From a virus: a stretch of 32,484 nucleotides of DNA. The stretch is taken from the IMG/VR virus record IMGVR_UViG_3300014839_000028, positions 1 through 32,484 of that record; one strand, given 5' to 3'. The position numbers and the translations under genes were made by a program. Every line of letters begins with the position of its first letter. The first letter of the stretch is position 1. Shown one piece after another: positions 16,103 through 22,757 of the stretch. The notes under the pieces were generated by a model. It saw nothing but the letters and a program-made list of their open reading frames with translations. It was not told the DNA's origin and ran no database searches.

Positions 16103-18192
16103 ATTACGACCTCCCGGCCGCGCGGACTGCGGACAAATTGATCATCGATGCCGTCCATGCCTGGTGCCGCCGCCTGCTGGGATGGCTGCGCCACCGGCCG
16201 GAAGGCAAAGGGCCGGAGCCTGACGCCTGAGACAACGAGCTCGGCCAATCCGCTGTAGGCGTCGCAGAGCAGAAGATGGTTCTCGATCTGGTCGGCGTAG
16301 TCGCCCATCTCGCCGCCTGGCAGTTCCTCGCGCTCGGAGCCGGCCAGCAGGTGGGTATCGAGCGTCTCCAGGATGCTCGGAGATCCGGGACCGCGCCGCG
16401 GCAGACGCATTGAAGGAGCCGATCGGATGTAGGGAGCCGCTCCCGGCTGCGTGAATACTTCCGAGACGTTCTCCGCGGGGGTGAGGAATTCCCGAACTAC
16501 CCGGTCGATCGTCTCATAGCGGTTCGCCTCGATAAGCGGCACGAACATCTGCCGGCCGTCCTTTTCAAATCGGTCGAAGCCCTGGCGGATGCCGGAGCCG
16601 AGCTTCTTCAGGTTGAAGGCCACCACGGCGCAGCGCAGGTTCTCCCAGCGGCCGGCCGGGCCATTCCAGCGCAGCCCCGACGGGAAGGAGACGTAGGAGT
16701 CAGCCGTCTCGGGCGCCTTCGGCCAGTCGTCCAGACCCTCCAGTCCATTGAGCCGGAGCGCGATCGTGCGGGCGGCATCGGTCTCCGGCGCCTGGTCGAT
16801 GAAGATGGCTGTTAAGCCGAGGATCGGGAACAGCGCGGTGGCGCGGGCGATCAGGTTGCCGATCGCGATCTGCTCGGCATGCAGCAGCCTCTTGCGGTCG
16901 GGCGCCTCCACCTCGCGGGCGAAGAACCAGCAGCGCCGGCCGGTGTCGATGCCGCCGAATGCGGCGCAGCCAGGCCGCCGGGCGGATAAGTCGTAGATCT
17001 CAACGGCGCGCGAGCGATCCAGGACAGCCGGGGTGATCTTCTGCGCCGTGCTCTCCGGCATGGCCTTTCGGTCGCAGCAGAAGGCGACCATGATCTCGGG
17101 GTCGACGACGGCCCGAGCCCAGTCGGCTACGATCTGGGAGACGTCGATTGCCGGGATCCCGAATTGCGAGATCCGGAATGACCAGTTGCGCAGTTTCACC
17201 TGCTCCGGGCGGCGGTGCGTCCAGCGGAATCCATTGACCCGGTCCAACTCCGATCCGCACCGCGTGCATGCGAAATAATACCGGTTCTCCGGATCGTGCG
17301 TGGCCAGGCCCGGACCATTCTCCTCGCGCCGGAAATCGCCGGTATTGGTGAGGAAGGGATCGCCCGGTTGTGGCGTGCCGTCGAGCGCCAGCCGGCAGCA
17401 TTGCGGCCAGCTCTCCTCCAGGTTGAGCTCGTGACCACAGGCGGGGCAGCGGTGCATCATGACGCCCTGGCTGCCATCCTTCCACGACTTGTTCATCCCG
17501 CGGCCGGCGATGCGCTGCGTGCCGAGCTCGATGCTAAGGCGCAGGCGGCTGGACGTCATGCGGCCGCGCACGAACTTCTTCAGCTTCGGCTTGATGTCAT
17601 CGACCTCGTCGAGCGTCGTGACGTCGAAGGTGAAACTGGTCGGCACCTTGTTGAGCCCGATGATCATCCCCTGGCTCTGGCGCTTCCCGTCGGTCACCGT
17701 GAAGGCGCCCTTGCGGTTCACAGCCCGACCCGACTTGTTCACGGCCCGGCCGACCTGCGTCATCTTCGCAAACCAGTCGAGCTGGTCCAGGATGTCCGGG
17801 CGGAACTTGGTATCGACCATGCCCTCCACCAAGTCGGCGTCCGGGAGATAGAAGCCCCAGTTGAGCCAGGCAAGGGACGTGCAATAGGCGCCCAGGTTCA
17901 ACTCGGTCACCGATTTGCCAAACTGGGCGCCGCCGGCGAGGGCGATCGAGCAGTCAGGCAGCGGCTTCCCCGACTTTGAGCCGAGCGCGATGTCGATCGT
18001 CTCTACGACCTCGATCAACGCCTCGCGGCCGGCGAAAGTGTACGGGCCATGCTCGCCGCGGCCGTTGGGCACGCGGGCGACCTTCTCCAGGAAGTCGCGG
18101 AAGCTGTGAATGTCAGGCGTAGCGACCACGCGGCCGTCCGACTGCAGGCGGGCGTCGAGGGCGGCGACGGCGGATTTGCGGGGAGCGGCCAT
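16099..18192 (-). CDS. Terminase large subunit, GpA-type
   Basis: This 697-residue packaging motor and nuclease has a Walker A-like AGGAQFGKS at about residues 86-94 and a Walker B-type LDEVDD at 194-199. A four-Cys zinc-ribbon insertion is made by CPAC (249-252) and CTRC (309-312), as in the lambda gpA class. The nuclease domain shows FGGIDTGRR (Asp416) and IFIDQ (Asp466), with acidic residues later (GDYADQIEN). It would cut concatemeric or host-joined DNA and pump it into the prohead. The start overlaps the small-subunit stop in TGATG. In Mu-like phages the enzyme packages inserted copies with flanking host DNA. The assignment is strong from motif order and neighbours. Confidence 0.88.
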   Translation of the reverse strand: MAAPRKSAVAALDARLQSDGRVVATPDIHSFRDFLEKVARVPNGRGEHGPYTFAGREALIEVVETIDIALGSKSGKPLPDCSIALAGGAQFGKSVTELNLGAYCTSLAWLNWGFYLPDADLVEGMVDTKFRPDILDQLDWFAKMTQVGRAVNKSGRAVNRKGAFTVTDGKRQSQGMIIGLNKVPTSFTFDVTTLDEVDDIKPKLKKFVRGRMTSSRLRLSIELGTQRIAGRGMNKSWKDGSQGVMMHRCPACGHELNLEESWPQCCRLALDGTPQPGDPFLTNTGDFRREENGPGLATHDPENRYYFACTRCGSELDRVNGFRWTHRRPEQVKLRNWSFRISQFGIPAIDVSQIVADWARAVVDPEIMVAFCCDRKAMPESTAQKITPAVLDRSRAVEIYDLSARRPGCAAFGGIDTGRRCWFFAREVEAPDRKRLLHAEQIAIGNLIARATALFPILGLTAIFIDQAPETDAARTIALRLNGLEGLDDWPKAPETADSYVSFPSGLRWNGPAGRWENLRCAVVAFNLKKLGSGIRQGFDRFEKDGRQMFVPLIEANRYETIDRVVREFLTPAENVSEVFTQPGAAPYIRSAPSMRLPRRGPGSPSILETLDTHLLAGSEREELPGGEMGDYADQIENHLLLCDAYSGLAELVVSGVRLRPFAFRPVAQPSQQAAAPGMDGIDDQFVRSPRGREVVI

Positions 18193-18710
18193 CAGACGGC
18201 TCCTTTCGCGAGCGCGGCCTTCATCGCCTCGTAGTGTTCCAGCGCGGCTGGGTTGCCCTTGATCTCGTCGAAGAGCGCGTCGAGGCCCTTCTCCCAGTCC
18301 TTCCGCTTCGACTCCTCGAACTTCTCTCGCTCCAGCCGCAGGCGCTCTTTTTCGAGGGATGCCTTGCCGAGCATGGCGTACAGCTCCACGTCGTGATTCT
18401 GCGCGGCCATTAGCTCAAAATTGACCTGGGCAACCTGCGATGCCTGGTCGGCTGTGATTTGCAGATCCGGCAACTTCCGCAGGGTCGTTTCCAGCTGCGA
18501 GGATGCGTCGGCAGCAAGGCGCGTCGTGAGGCCGCGCACGTACCAATCGAAGAACGCGCTGAGGGCGCTGGGCGAAGTGGTGACGTTGTGCTTCTCCAGC
18601 AGCCAGGCCATGGCCGATTCCTGGGTTTGCCGCAGAAGCACCTGGTAAAGCGCCTCCTGCGCTCCAGGCGGGAGCGTCTTGAGTTTGGAGTCTCCCCGTG
18701 GCTTTTTCAT
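18192..18710 (-). CDS. Terminase small subunit-like, Mu gp27 (DUF3486)-like
   Basis: This 172-residue protein begins MKKPRGDSKLKTLPPGAQEALYQVLLRQ, which follows the DUF3486 pattern (basic start, then a K..LP...Q..L.. helix). A second helical block reads NVTTSPSALSAFFDWYVRG, resembling the family's DNA-binding helix-turn-helix. The C-terminal half is a charged coiled coil (EKERLRLEREKFEESKRKDWEKG). The small subunit recognises the packaging site and recruits the large subunit, whose gene overlaps it by one base. The upstream gap of 120 bases contains two hairpins. Confidence 0.7.
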   Translation of the reverse strand: MKKPRGDSKLKTLPPGAQEALYQVLLRQTQESAMAWLLEKHNVTTSPSALSAFFDWYVRGLTTRLAADASSQLETTLRKLPDLQITADQASQVAQVNFELMAAQNHDVELYAMLGKASLEKERLRLEREKFEESKRKDWEKGLDALFDEIKGNPAALEHYEAMKAALAKGAV

Positions 18711-18725
18711 GCAGGGAGAGCGGAC

Positions 18726-18755
18726 AGCGCCGGCCGTACCCCTACAGCCGGCGCT
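18726..18755 (-). other. Hairpin upstream of small terminase gene
   Basis: Perfect 9-base inverted repeats AGCGCCGGC (18726-18734) and GCCGGCGCT (18747-18755) enclose a 12-base loop. On the leftward message this lies just before the small terminase start. No T-run follows, so it is more likely an RNA processing or attenuation element, or a protein-binding site, than a terminator. Confidence 0.45.
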
Positions 18756-18794
18756 GCGATTACGAATCCAGCGTTATTCCGTGATACTCCAAAG

Positions 18795-18808
18795 CCCCCT
18801 AGTGGGGG
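18795..18808 (-). other. Short GC hairpin in the same gap
   Basis: CCCCC and GGGGG flank a 4-base loop TAGT. Leftward, the second arm is followed by CTTTGGAG, only a weak T-run. Together with the neighbouring 9-base-pair hairpin it makes this 120-base gap strongly structured. It may partly uncouple the early late-operon genes from packaging genes. Confidence 0.35.
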
Positions 18809-18831
18809 AAGTGATATGGCCTTGCGGAGCG

Positions 18832-19089
18832 TCATGATTGTCCGAGTCCTTCCTCGGCCAGGACGGCCTCCGCGCGGGCCATGATGCGCCAGCGTTTGCC
18901 GCTGAGCGGCGAAAGGAAGGAATTCGCCAATGACGCGTCGAGCAACTCGCGCAGGGCGAGCTGCAGCTGCGGAAGAGCGAGCTCCCGATGCCCCTCCGGG
19001 CGCAGGCGATCGAGCAGCTTCTGCTCCGACAGACCAAATTGAGCCTCGCGGCGCAACTCGATCAGAATATCGATGTGGAGCTCAGTCAT
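18832..19089 (-). CDS. Small protein, Mu gp26-position, possible winged helix
   Basis: This 85-residue protein has alternating helices and short strands (MTELHIDILIELRREAQFGLSEQKLLDRLR..., then RELALPQLQLALRELLDASLANSFLSPLSGKRWRIMARAEAVLAEEG). The pattern of helices followed by a hairpin is reminiscent of a winged-helix fold, and Mu gp26 occupies the same place between gp25 and the small terminase. Its start overlaps the preceding stop (19086-19089, ATGA). The function is unknown; a DNA-binding role in packaging or regulation is an inference. Confidence 0.65.
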   Translation of the reverse strand: MTELHIDILIELRREAQFGLSEQKLLDRLRPEGHRELALPQLQLALRELLDASLANSFLSPLSGKRWRIMARAEAVLAEEGLGQS

Positions 19090-19595
19090 TGGATCAGCCC
19101 TTTAGTCTCCCGCAGCAGGTTGATCACCCGCCCCGGTACGGCATCGATCCGGGCATTGGTGCTCTGAACTTCAACTTTGAGTTCACCCAGCGTCGCGGTC
19201 TGCCGGCCGGTCTCGGCCTGCAACACCTTCACGTCGCCGGCCATGGCTGCAAAATCCTCGTGGATCTTCTTGCGCGCACTGCGTTCGCGGCCCAGTTCCT
19301 CGTCCATCTTCGCGGCGAGCTCTTTGCGGGCCCCGCGTTCCTGCTCAAATTCCGACTCGATGCGCGCATGGCGGCCTTCGCATTCCGCCTCGGTGGGGGG
19401 CCGGTCTGCCGCCTGGACCATCAGCGGATCGGGCGGCCTTACGTTCATGACCTTGTCATCCGAGGAGCGCAGCTTTTTCACCGACGCGGCGATGCCAAGC
19501 AGCGCGTAGATGATGCCGGCGAGAAATGCCACGACGAACAGCCATTCCCGAAGGGCTTCGGCGGTCGGCGTCGCATCGGCTAAGATCGGGATCAT
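19086..19595 (-). CDS. Membrane-anchored coiled-coil protein, Mu gp25 (DUF2730)-like
   Basis: This 169-residue protein has one N-terminal membrane helix (about residues 16-38, LREWLFVVAFLAGIIYALLGIAASV). A linker and a long charged coiled coil (about 70-165, with EFEQERGARKELAAKMDEELGRERSARKK) follow. This architecture and the position match Mu gp25 (DUF2730). It is overlapped at both ends by neighbours with ATGA junctions. It could act in lysis as an inner-membrane spanin-like partner of the lipoprotein encoded just upstream, since that pairing (anchored coiled coil plus small outer-membrane lipoprotein) is the classic two-part spanin. That reading is an inference. Confidence 0.68.
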   Translation of the reverse strand: MIPILADATPTAEALREWLFVVAFLAGIIYALLGIAASVKKLRSSDDKVMNVRPPDPLMVQAADRPPTEAECEGRHARIESEFEQERGARKELAAKMDEELGRERSARKKIHEDFAAMAGDVKVLQAETGRQTATLGELKVEVQSTNARIDAVPGRVINLLRETKGLIQ

Positions 19596-19789
19596 TGGCG
19601 TTCGAGCTGGAATTCCAGCTGGTTGATCGTCTTCAGCGCATCACGGCACCATTCGGGCGCGGCCTGGCGGGCGGCGGCGAAGTCGGGCCGGGCGATGAGT
19701 CGCTTGGCGTTGTCGAGGCGGACCGTCGCGCAGCCAGCAGTCAGAAGGCAGATGCCGGTCAGGACACAGATGCAGAGCAGGCGCTTCAT
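19592..19789 (-). CDS. Small lipoprotein, o-spanin-like
   Basis: This 65-residue protein has a lipoprotein signal: MKRLLCICVLTGICLLTAGC, with a lipobox ending in Cys20. The mature part of about 45 residues contains APEWCRDALKTINQLEFQLERQ. It would be attached to the outer membrane. Its place among holin-like and coiled-coil membrane genes suggests an Rz1-like outer-membrane spanin, although Rz1 proteins are usually Pro-rich and this one is not. The start overlaps the preceding stop (ATGA, 19786-19789) and its stop overlaps the next start in the same way. Confidence 0.7.
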   Translation of the reverse strand: MKRLLCICVLTGICLLTAGCATVRLDNAKRLIARPDFAAARQAAPEWCRDALKTINQLEFQLERQ

Positions 19790-19965
19790 TGTGCTTTTGG
19801 TGGCCCGTCGATCGCGGCGTCGACGGCGGCGTCCTTTGCGGCCAGGCGGCCCGTCGCTTCGCGCTCACGCTCCTGGTCCCGCAGTGTGATCGCCTGGCGG
19901 ACCAGGCTCTCGACGGCCGGGAGAGCGCGCATCAGCGCAAGAAGAGCTGAGAGGAACGCGGCCAT
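19786..19965 (-). CDS. 59-residue lysis-cassette protein
   Basis: This small gene is bracketed by overlapping junctions: its ATG at 19963-19965 overlaps the holin stop (TGATG), and its TGA overlaps the lipoprotein start (ATGA). The protein begins MAAFLSALLALMRALPAVESL, a short hydrophobic segment that could associate with membrane. It continues as a charged, Ala/Glu/Arg-rich helix (TLRDQEREREATGRLAAKDAAV) and ends GPPKAQ. Its place between holin-like and lipoprotein genes suggests a lysis or spanin accessory role. No family is recognised. Confidence 0.65.
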   Translation of the reverse strand: MAAFLSALLALMRALPAVESLVRQAITLRDQEREREATGRLAAKDAAVDAAIDGPPKAQ

Positions 19966-20369
19966 CAGGCCTGCGGTTTCGCGGTGAACTGCGTGCCGAT
20001 CTTCACCGAGGCGAAGAAATCAAGGAGCCAGCATGCCCATTTGAACGGCAGGGAGGCTTCGACTTTGAACATCGCTGCATCGTCGGCGGTCGACGGCGTC
20101 GACTTCACATAGGCTTCGACCATTGAGACGATCGGTTTCGCGAAGAATCGCAGCGTGCCCATCACCGCGAGGATCGTGAGAATGACCGGGTATTTGAGGG
20201 CCAGGCCCGCGACAAGCGGAGTGGCCACGGCGCCGGCGGTGTCGGCCGAAATCAACGGCGATGAATCGGGCGGCGGGGATTGAGAGAACACGGAAATCGG
20301 CAGCATGCATACGACGCAAAAGGCGACTAAAGCGGTCGCGAGAAACAGGCGGGGGAGCAGGGTTTTCAT
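19965..20369 (-). CDS. Holin-like membrane protein
   Basis: This 134-residue protein is called from MKTLLPRLFLATALVAFCVVCMLPI at 20369; the longer frame adds a Cys/Arg-rich leader overlapping the gene upstream. Residues 6-28 form a signal or membrane segment, followed by a Pro/Ser-rich linker. A second hydrophobic segment spans about 46-72 (AGAVATPLVAGLALKYPVILTILAVMG). A basic, aromatic C-terminal part contains WACWLLDFFASVKIG. Size and topology suit a holin that permeabilises the inner membrane for lysis. It heads the tightly overlapped set that includes the lipoprotein. No endolysin motif is visible nearby. Confidence 0.6.
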   Translation of the reverse strand: MKTLLPRLFLATALVAFCVVCMLPISVFSQSPPPDSSPLISADTAGAVATPLVAGLALKYPVILTILAVMGTLRFFAKPIVSMVEAYVKSTPSTADDAAMFKVEASLPFKWACWLLDFFASVKIGTQFTAKPQA

Positions 20370-20376
20370 GGGAAAA

Positions 20377-20715
20377 TCATTCAGCCGGGAATGGCCGGCC
20401 GCGCCGGCGTTGGATTGGCGATCTGGGCAGGATCCGGAGCAGATCGGTCGCAAATGCGCCGGCCTGGTCGCGCGGGATGCGCAGCAGGACCTGCAGACTC
20501 TTGCCGTCAAGCGTGCCGAAGGTCAGGAGCGGCCCAGGCCCAGCGGCATTCTCGGCAGCCGCCGCGGTGATCGCTGTGAAGCAAACCGAAATCAGCGCGC
20601 GGGCCGGATGCGACCGGCGCGCGAGTTCGTCCTCGATATGAGCGAGGCGTTTGCCTTGGTCATCTCCAGTGTCGCTCTGACAGATTTCGGCGTGACTTTG
20701 CGGGGCCGGGGGCAT
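20377..20715 (-). CDS. Hypothetical protein upstream of holin-like gene
   Basis: This 112-residue frame ends 7 bases before the holin-like start, as expected for a cotranscribed gene. It begins MPPAPQSHAEICQSDTGDDQGKRLAHIEDELARRS. A small hydrophobic stretch (ALISVCFTAITAAAAENAAG) and a compact segment (LLTFGTLDGKSLQVLLRIPRDQAGAFATDLLRILP) follow; the latter looks protein-like. The hydrophobic part could be a membrane helix, giving an N-in topology. A comparable frame exists on the opposite strand but reads as low complexity. The start is uncertain. No family is recognised. Confidence 0.5.
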   Translation of the reverse strand: MPPAPQSHAEICQSDTGDDQGKRLAHIEDELARRSHPARALISVCFTAITAAAAENAAGPGPLLTFGTLDGKSLQVLLRIPRDQAGAFATDLLRILPRSPIQRRRGRPFPAE

Positions 20716-20729
20716 TGAGTGCCGCCCAG

Positions 20730-20769
20730 TAAAACAGAAATCCCACGCAGGCGTTAACCTTGCGTGGGA
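20730..20769 (-). terminator. Candidate rho-independent terminator before the late block
   Basis: Arms TCCCACGCA (20741-20749) and TGCGTGGGA (20761-20769) are perfect 9-base inverted repeats around an 11-base loop. Read leftward, the stem is followed by TTTCTGTTTT, a T-rich tail. This would stop repressor-operon transcripts before the lysis genes. A further direct copy of GCGTGGGAA (20762-20770 and 20771-20779) abuts it, so the same site might also bind a regulator. Confidence 0.5.
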
Positions 20770-20793
20770 AGCGTGGGAAAGGTGACGACTATT

Positions 20794-20976
20794 TCAGCGC
20801 TTTGCCGCCTGCTTCGTGAAATTCTCGACGATTGTCACCGCGGAATCTATCGCGCAACCGATCCCGCCGCAATGGGGTCCTACCCGCATAAGATATTGGA
20901 GCGTCTCCGGCTTGATGCGCTGCGCTGGAAGCGTGACGCGGCGCGGGCGTGGTTGCCGCTTTGGATGGTGTTTCAC
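20794..20976 (-). CDS. Possible small basic protein
   Basis: This 60-residue frame begins MKHHPKRQPRPRRVTLPAQRIKPETLQYLM and ends NFTKQAAKR. It is strongly basic at the N-terminus and could bind nucleic acid. It lies between the secreted-protein gene and the terminator-like hairpin, in line with the repressor operon. A longer frame on the opposite strand (20764-21111) and another on this strand (20789-21079) compete with it. I prefer this one because it is on the strand of its neighbours and its composition is the more natural. Support is limited and no family is recognised. Confidence 0.38.
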   Translation of the reverse strand: MKHHPKRQPRPRRVTLPAQRIKPETLQYLMRVGPHCGGIGCAIDSAVTIVENFTKQAAKR

Positions 20977-21017
20977 TGGGACAATTTGATATCAGCGTGT
21001 GACCGGTGGCGAATATT

Positions 21018-21773
21018 TCAGTCGCCGCTCGATGGAAGGGTATATGAGAGCTCCGCTTCGGTATTGATGCCCCGAGCATTCGCTTCTTTCACCAGAAGAG
21101 TATCTACGTAGATCTGGATCCGGAAAGTCTCGCCACCGGTTGAACCTTCCTTCGCCCAGAAATATAATCGGTCACCGGTGCGAGCCTGGCAGGATCGGCT
21201 CCAGCCAGTCATCGCATTCACGTCGTGCGTTTGATTGTGCTGCTCGTTCTCGCCTGTCCGAACCTCCAGGCCAAGCGCCTCCCCGGAGAGCCGGTATTCG
21301 ACGAAATGAACTGCACGGTTAGCATCGGCGGGAAGTAGAACCGTAGAAACCTCTGTTGACATAGTCCTCGGCGTATTTTGCCTGGTTTCGGAGCGCGTGA
21401 CGCTCGCCGGTTGGGGATCGGATTTCGTTGGAGCCTGCGCCGATTGGGCGACGGCGGCGCGGTCCTGATCCTCTTTGGCTTGCGCTTTTTCGAGGGCTTC
21501 CTTCTCGATCGCCTCCTTCGCCGCGGCCGCTTTGGCGACGGCTTCCTTGTCGATGGGATAAACCTTGAGCAGCGCTTCGGGGAGAAATCGTTTCTCAAAC
21601 TTCAGTCCTCCGCCCTTATGCTTGATCGTGACCGTCGTGGCGGTCTCAGAGAGAACCTGCCAATCATAAAAAACCCGGCCATCCAACAGGCGGAGCGGTT
21701 CGTTTGCGGCCGAAGAGACGAAGAGCCATCCAATGACCGAGAATGCGAGAAAAGCGGCCTTGAGCGTTTTCAT
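21018..21773 (-). CDS. Secreted protein of the repressor operon, verrucomicrobial-type N-terminal domain
   Basis: This 251-residue protein starts at MKTLKAAFLAFSVIGWLFVSSAANEP (21773), in a TAATG overlap with the preceding gene; the longer frame overlaps that gene heavily. Residues 1-23 are a signal peptide. Residues 27-75 (LRLLDGRVFYDWQVLSETATTVTIKHKGGGLKFEKRFLPEALLKVYP) match a small beta domain I know as frequent in exported Verrucomicrobiota proteins. A Lys/Glu/Ala coiled coil (about 80-115) and a soluble C-terminal domain with several beta strands follow. Being made with the repressor, it is probably expressed in lysogens. A role in altering the envelope or excluding other phages is inferred, not shown. 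Confidence 0.72.
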   Translation of the reverse strand: MKTLKAAFLAFSVIGWLFVSSAANEPLRLLDGRVFYDWQVLSETATTVTIKHKGGGLKFEKRFLPEALLKVYPIDKEAVAKAAAAKEAIEKEALEKAQAKEDQDRAAVAQSAQAPTKSDPQPASVTRSETRQNTPRTMSTEVSTVLLPADANRAVHFVEYRLSGEALGLEVRTGENEQHNQTHDVNAMTGWSRSCQARTGDRLYFWAKEGSTGGETFRIQIYVDTLLVKEANARGINTEAELSYTLPSSGD

Positions 21774-22069
21774 TAGGATGAAGGTCGATTTCGAAGGAGC
21801 CGGGCTGTTTCCTCCGTCGCCGCAGTGATGCGGGTAACCTGCTGGAAGAACTCGGCCAGGCCGAAGAACAGCCCACAAGAGACAATGCTGATGAGGCCTG
21901 CAATAATCACCGGGCTATTGAGGCTCATACCACCGACAACAAGAGCACCGCACCCGCCAATCATCGTTATCCACCCGAGGACAAGATAACAGGAACTGAA
22001 GATCGACCGCGCCGGCGCGGGCACCCCCGCGGGTGGCGTAAGTTCTGGCTGCAGACCTGAGATGATCAT
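21773..22069 (-). CDS. Two-helix membrane protein of the repressor operon
   Basis: This 98-residue protein has a Pro-rich N-terminus, then two membrane helices at about residues 23-49 (SIFSSCYLVLGWITMIGGCGALVVGGM) and 53-76 (PVIIAGLISIVSCGLFFGLAEFF). It ends in a polar C-terminal helix (QQVTRITAATEETARLLRNRPSS). Its ATG overlaps the repressor stop (ATGA, 22066-22069), and its stop overlaps the next ATG (TAATG). The coupling indicates synthesis with the repressor in the lysogenic state. With the secreted protein downstream it forms a candidate lysogenic-conversion or superinfection-exclusion pair. No specific family is recognised. Confidence 0.72.
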   Translation of the reverse strand: MIISGLQPELTPPAGVPAPARSIFSSCYLVLGWITMIGGCGALVVGGMSLNSPVIIAGLISIVSCGLFFGLAEFFQQVTRITAATEETARLLRNRPSS

Positions 22070-22518
22070 GCTCCCTCCCGTTTAAGCCGTTCCGGTTTAT
22101 CGAGCGGAAATTTGTCCCGAAGTTCGAGGTAGGTATGTCCCACCCAGCAAGGAAGCGGTTTTCCGCGGCGGAGGTACTCAGCCAGGTATTCCTGACATTG
22201 TTGCTCTGTCGGCTCGGAGGCCGGCGGCTCGTGACCAGGGGTAATGGTCATAGGCGTGCTACGCGACGCAGAATAGGGTGGGCGCGCCTCCTCGAATCGC
22301 AATCCCTCTTCGTTTCGAGTGTTCCCTGGGTATACAAAGGCCAACTTCAACGCGTGAAGAGCTTGGAGCACTCGGACAGAAGGCGTTTTGTCCCCGCTCT
22401 CTATTTTGGCGATATAATTACGAGAGAGGGACAATCGCCCCGCTAGTCCAAGTTGGGTGAGTCCAAGAGCCGCGCGGACTTCACGGAATTGCTCTGCCGC
22501 TGTGTTCTTTTTTTCCAC
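22066..22518 (-). CDS. Phage repressor, Xre-type helix-turn-helix
   Basis: This DNA-binding protein has a classic Xre helix-turn-helix: AAEQFREVRAALGLTQLGLAGRLSLSRNYIAKIESGDKTPSVRVLQALHALKL. I prefer the GTG at 22516-22518 (about 150 residues, VEKKNTAAEQF...). The in-frame ATG at 22590 would place the operator-like palindrome inside the gene and run into the start of the divergent regulator. The C-terminal half (from about LRFEEARPPYS to LDKPERLKREGA) is Pro/Glu/Arg-rich and has no LexA-type Ser/Lys peptidase signature, so induction by RecA-stimulated self-cleavage is unlikely. It probably holds down the rightward early promoter and regulates itself. It is the first gene of a three-gene overlapping operon. 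Confidence 0.8.
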   Translation of the reverse strand: MEKKNTAAEQFREVRAALGLTQLGLAGRLSLSRNYIAKIESGDKTPSVRVLQALHALKLAFVYPGNTRNEEGLRFEEARPPYSASRSTPMTITPGHEPPASEPTEQQCQEYLAEYLRRGKPLPCWVGHTYLELRDKFPLDKPERLKREGA

Positions 22519-22520
22519 TT

Positions 22521-22539
22521 TCGTTGTTGACTCGTTGTT
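22521..22539. promoter_or_regulatory. Direct repeats in control region
   Basis: TCGTTGTT occurs twice (22521-22528 and 22532-22539) with starts 11 bases apart, about one helical turn. It lies between the repressor start and the palindrome at 22546. Such spacing is typical of side-by-side protein binding, so these are candidate operator half-sites. TTGACT at 22527-22532 overlaps them and could be a -35 element for the rightward genes, though no good -10 was found at the expected distance. Confidence 0.45.
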
Positions 22540-22545
22540 CTCTAT

Positions 22546-22561
22546 GTCCACAACTGTGGAC
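22546..22561. promoter_or_regulatory. Operator-like palindrome between repressor and Ner-like gene
   Basis: GTCCACAACTGTGGAC is a 7-base inverted repeat around a 2-base centre. It sits 13 bases before the ATG of the rightward regulator and 27 bases before the preferred repressor GTG. It is the best dyad in the divergent region and a likely binding site for the repressor or the Ner/Cro-like protein. Confidence 0.6.
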
Positions 22562-22563
22562 GG

Positions 22564-22592
22564 AGTAGACACATATGCATCCCAAAGCACAA
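22564..22592 (-). promoter_or_regulatory. Candidate leftward promoter for the repressor operon
   Basis: On the minus strand TTGTGC (22587-22592) and TCTACT (22564-22569) are separated by 17 bases and each matches four of six consensus bases. Transcription would start within or beside the palindrome, which would allow self-regulation. Matches this weak arise by chance, and the promoter would overlap the 5' end of the rightward regulator gene. Confidence 0.3.
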
Positions 22593-22757
22593 GAAAAATT
22601 CAGGCAGCGCGTGAAGATCTGGCTGGTCGCGAACAACAGAAGTGTCACGACGCTCGCAGCAAAGATCAGGCGTAGACGGGACACCGTTTCAAAGGCGATT
22701 AACGGCGGACGGTTTCCGCGTGTGCAGGATGAAATCATCCAGGAGATCGAGCGATGA
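22575..22757 (+). CDS. Ner/Cro-like early regulator
   Basis: This 60-residue basic protein contains a helix-turn-helix: VKIWLVANNRSVTTLAAKIRRRRDTVSKAINGGRFPRVQDEIIQEIER. It is the first rightward gene and is divergent from the repressor, the position of Ner in Mu and Cro in lambda-like phages. It would bind the operator region to turn down repressor and early transcription after infection or induction. GGAG at 22562-22565 lies 9 bases before the ATG. Its stop overlaps the next ATG (22754-22757, ATGA). It is shorter than Mu Ner and not clearly homologous; the functional name is by position and fold. Confidence 0.72.
   Translation: MHPKAQEKFRQRVKIWLVANNRSVTTLAAKIRRRRDTVSKAINGGRFPRVQDEIIQEIER

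Noticed and set aside
20764-21111. 115-codon plus-strand frame between the hairpin and the secreted protein gene
   Set aside because: It overlaps the 3' end of the secreted-protein gene, and nearby genes are on the minus strand. It remains possible, but less likely than the 60-codon minus frame.
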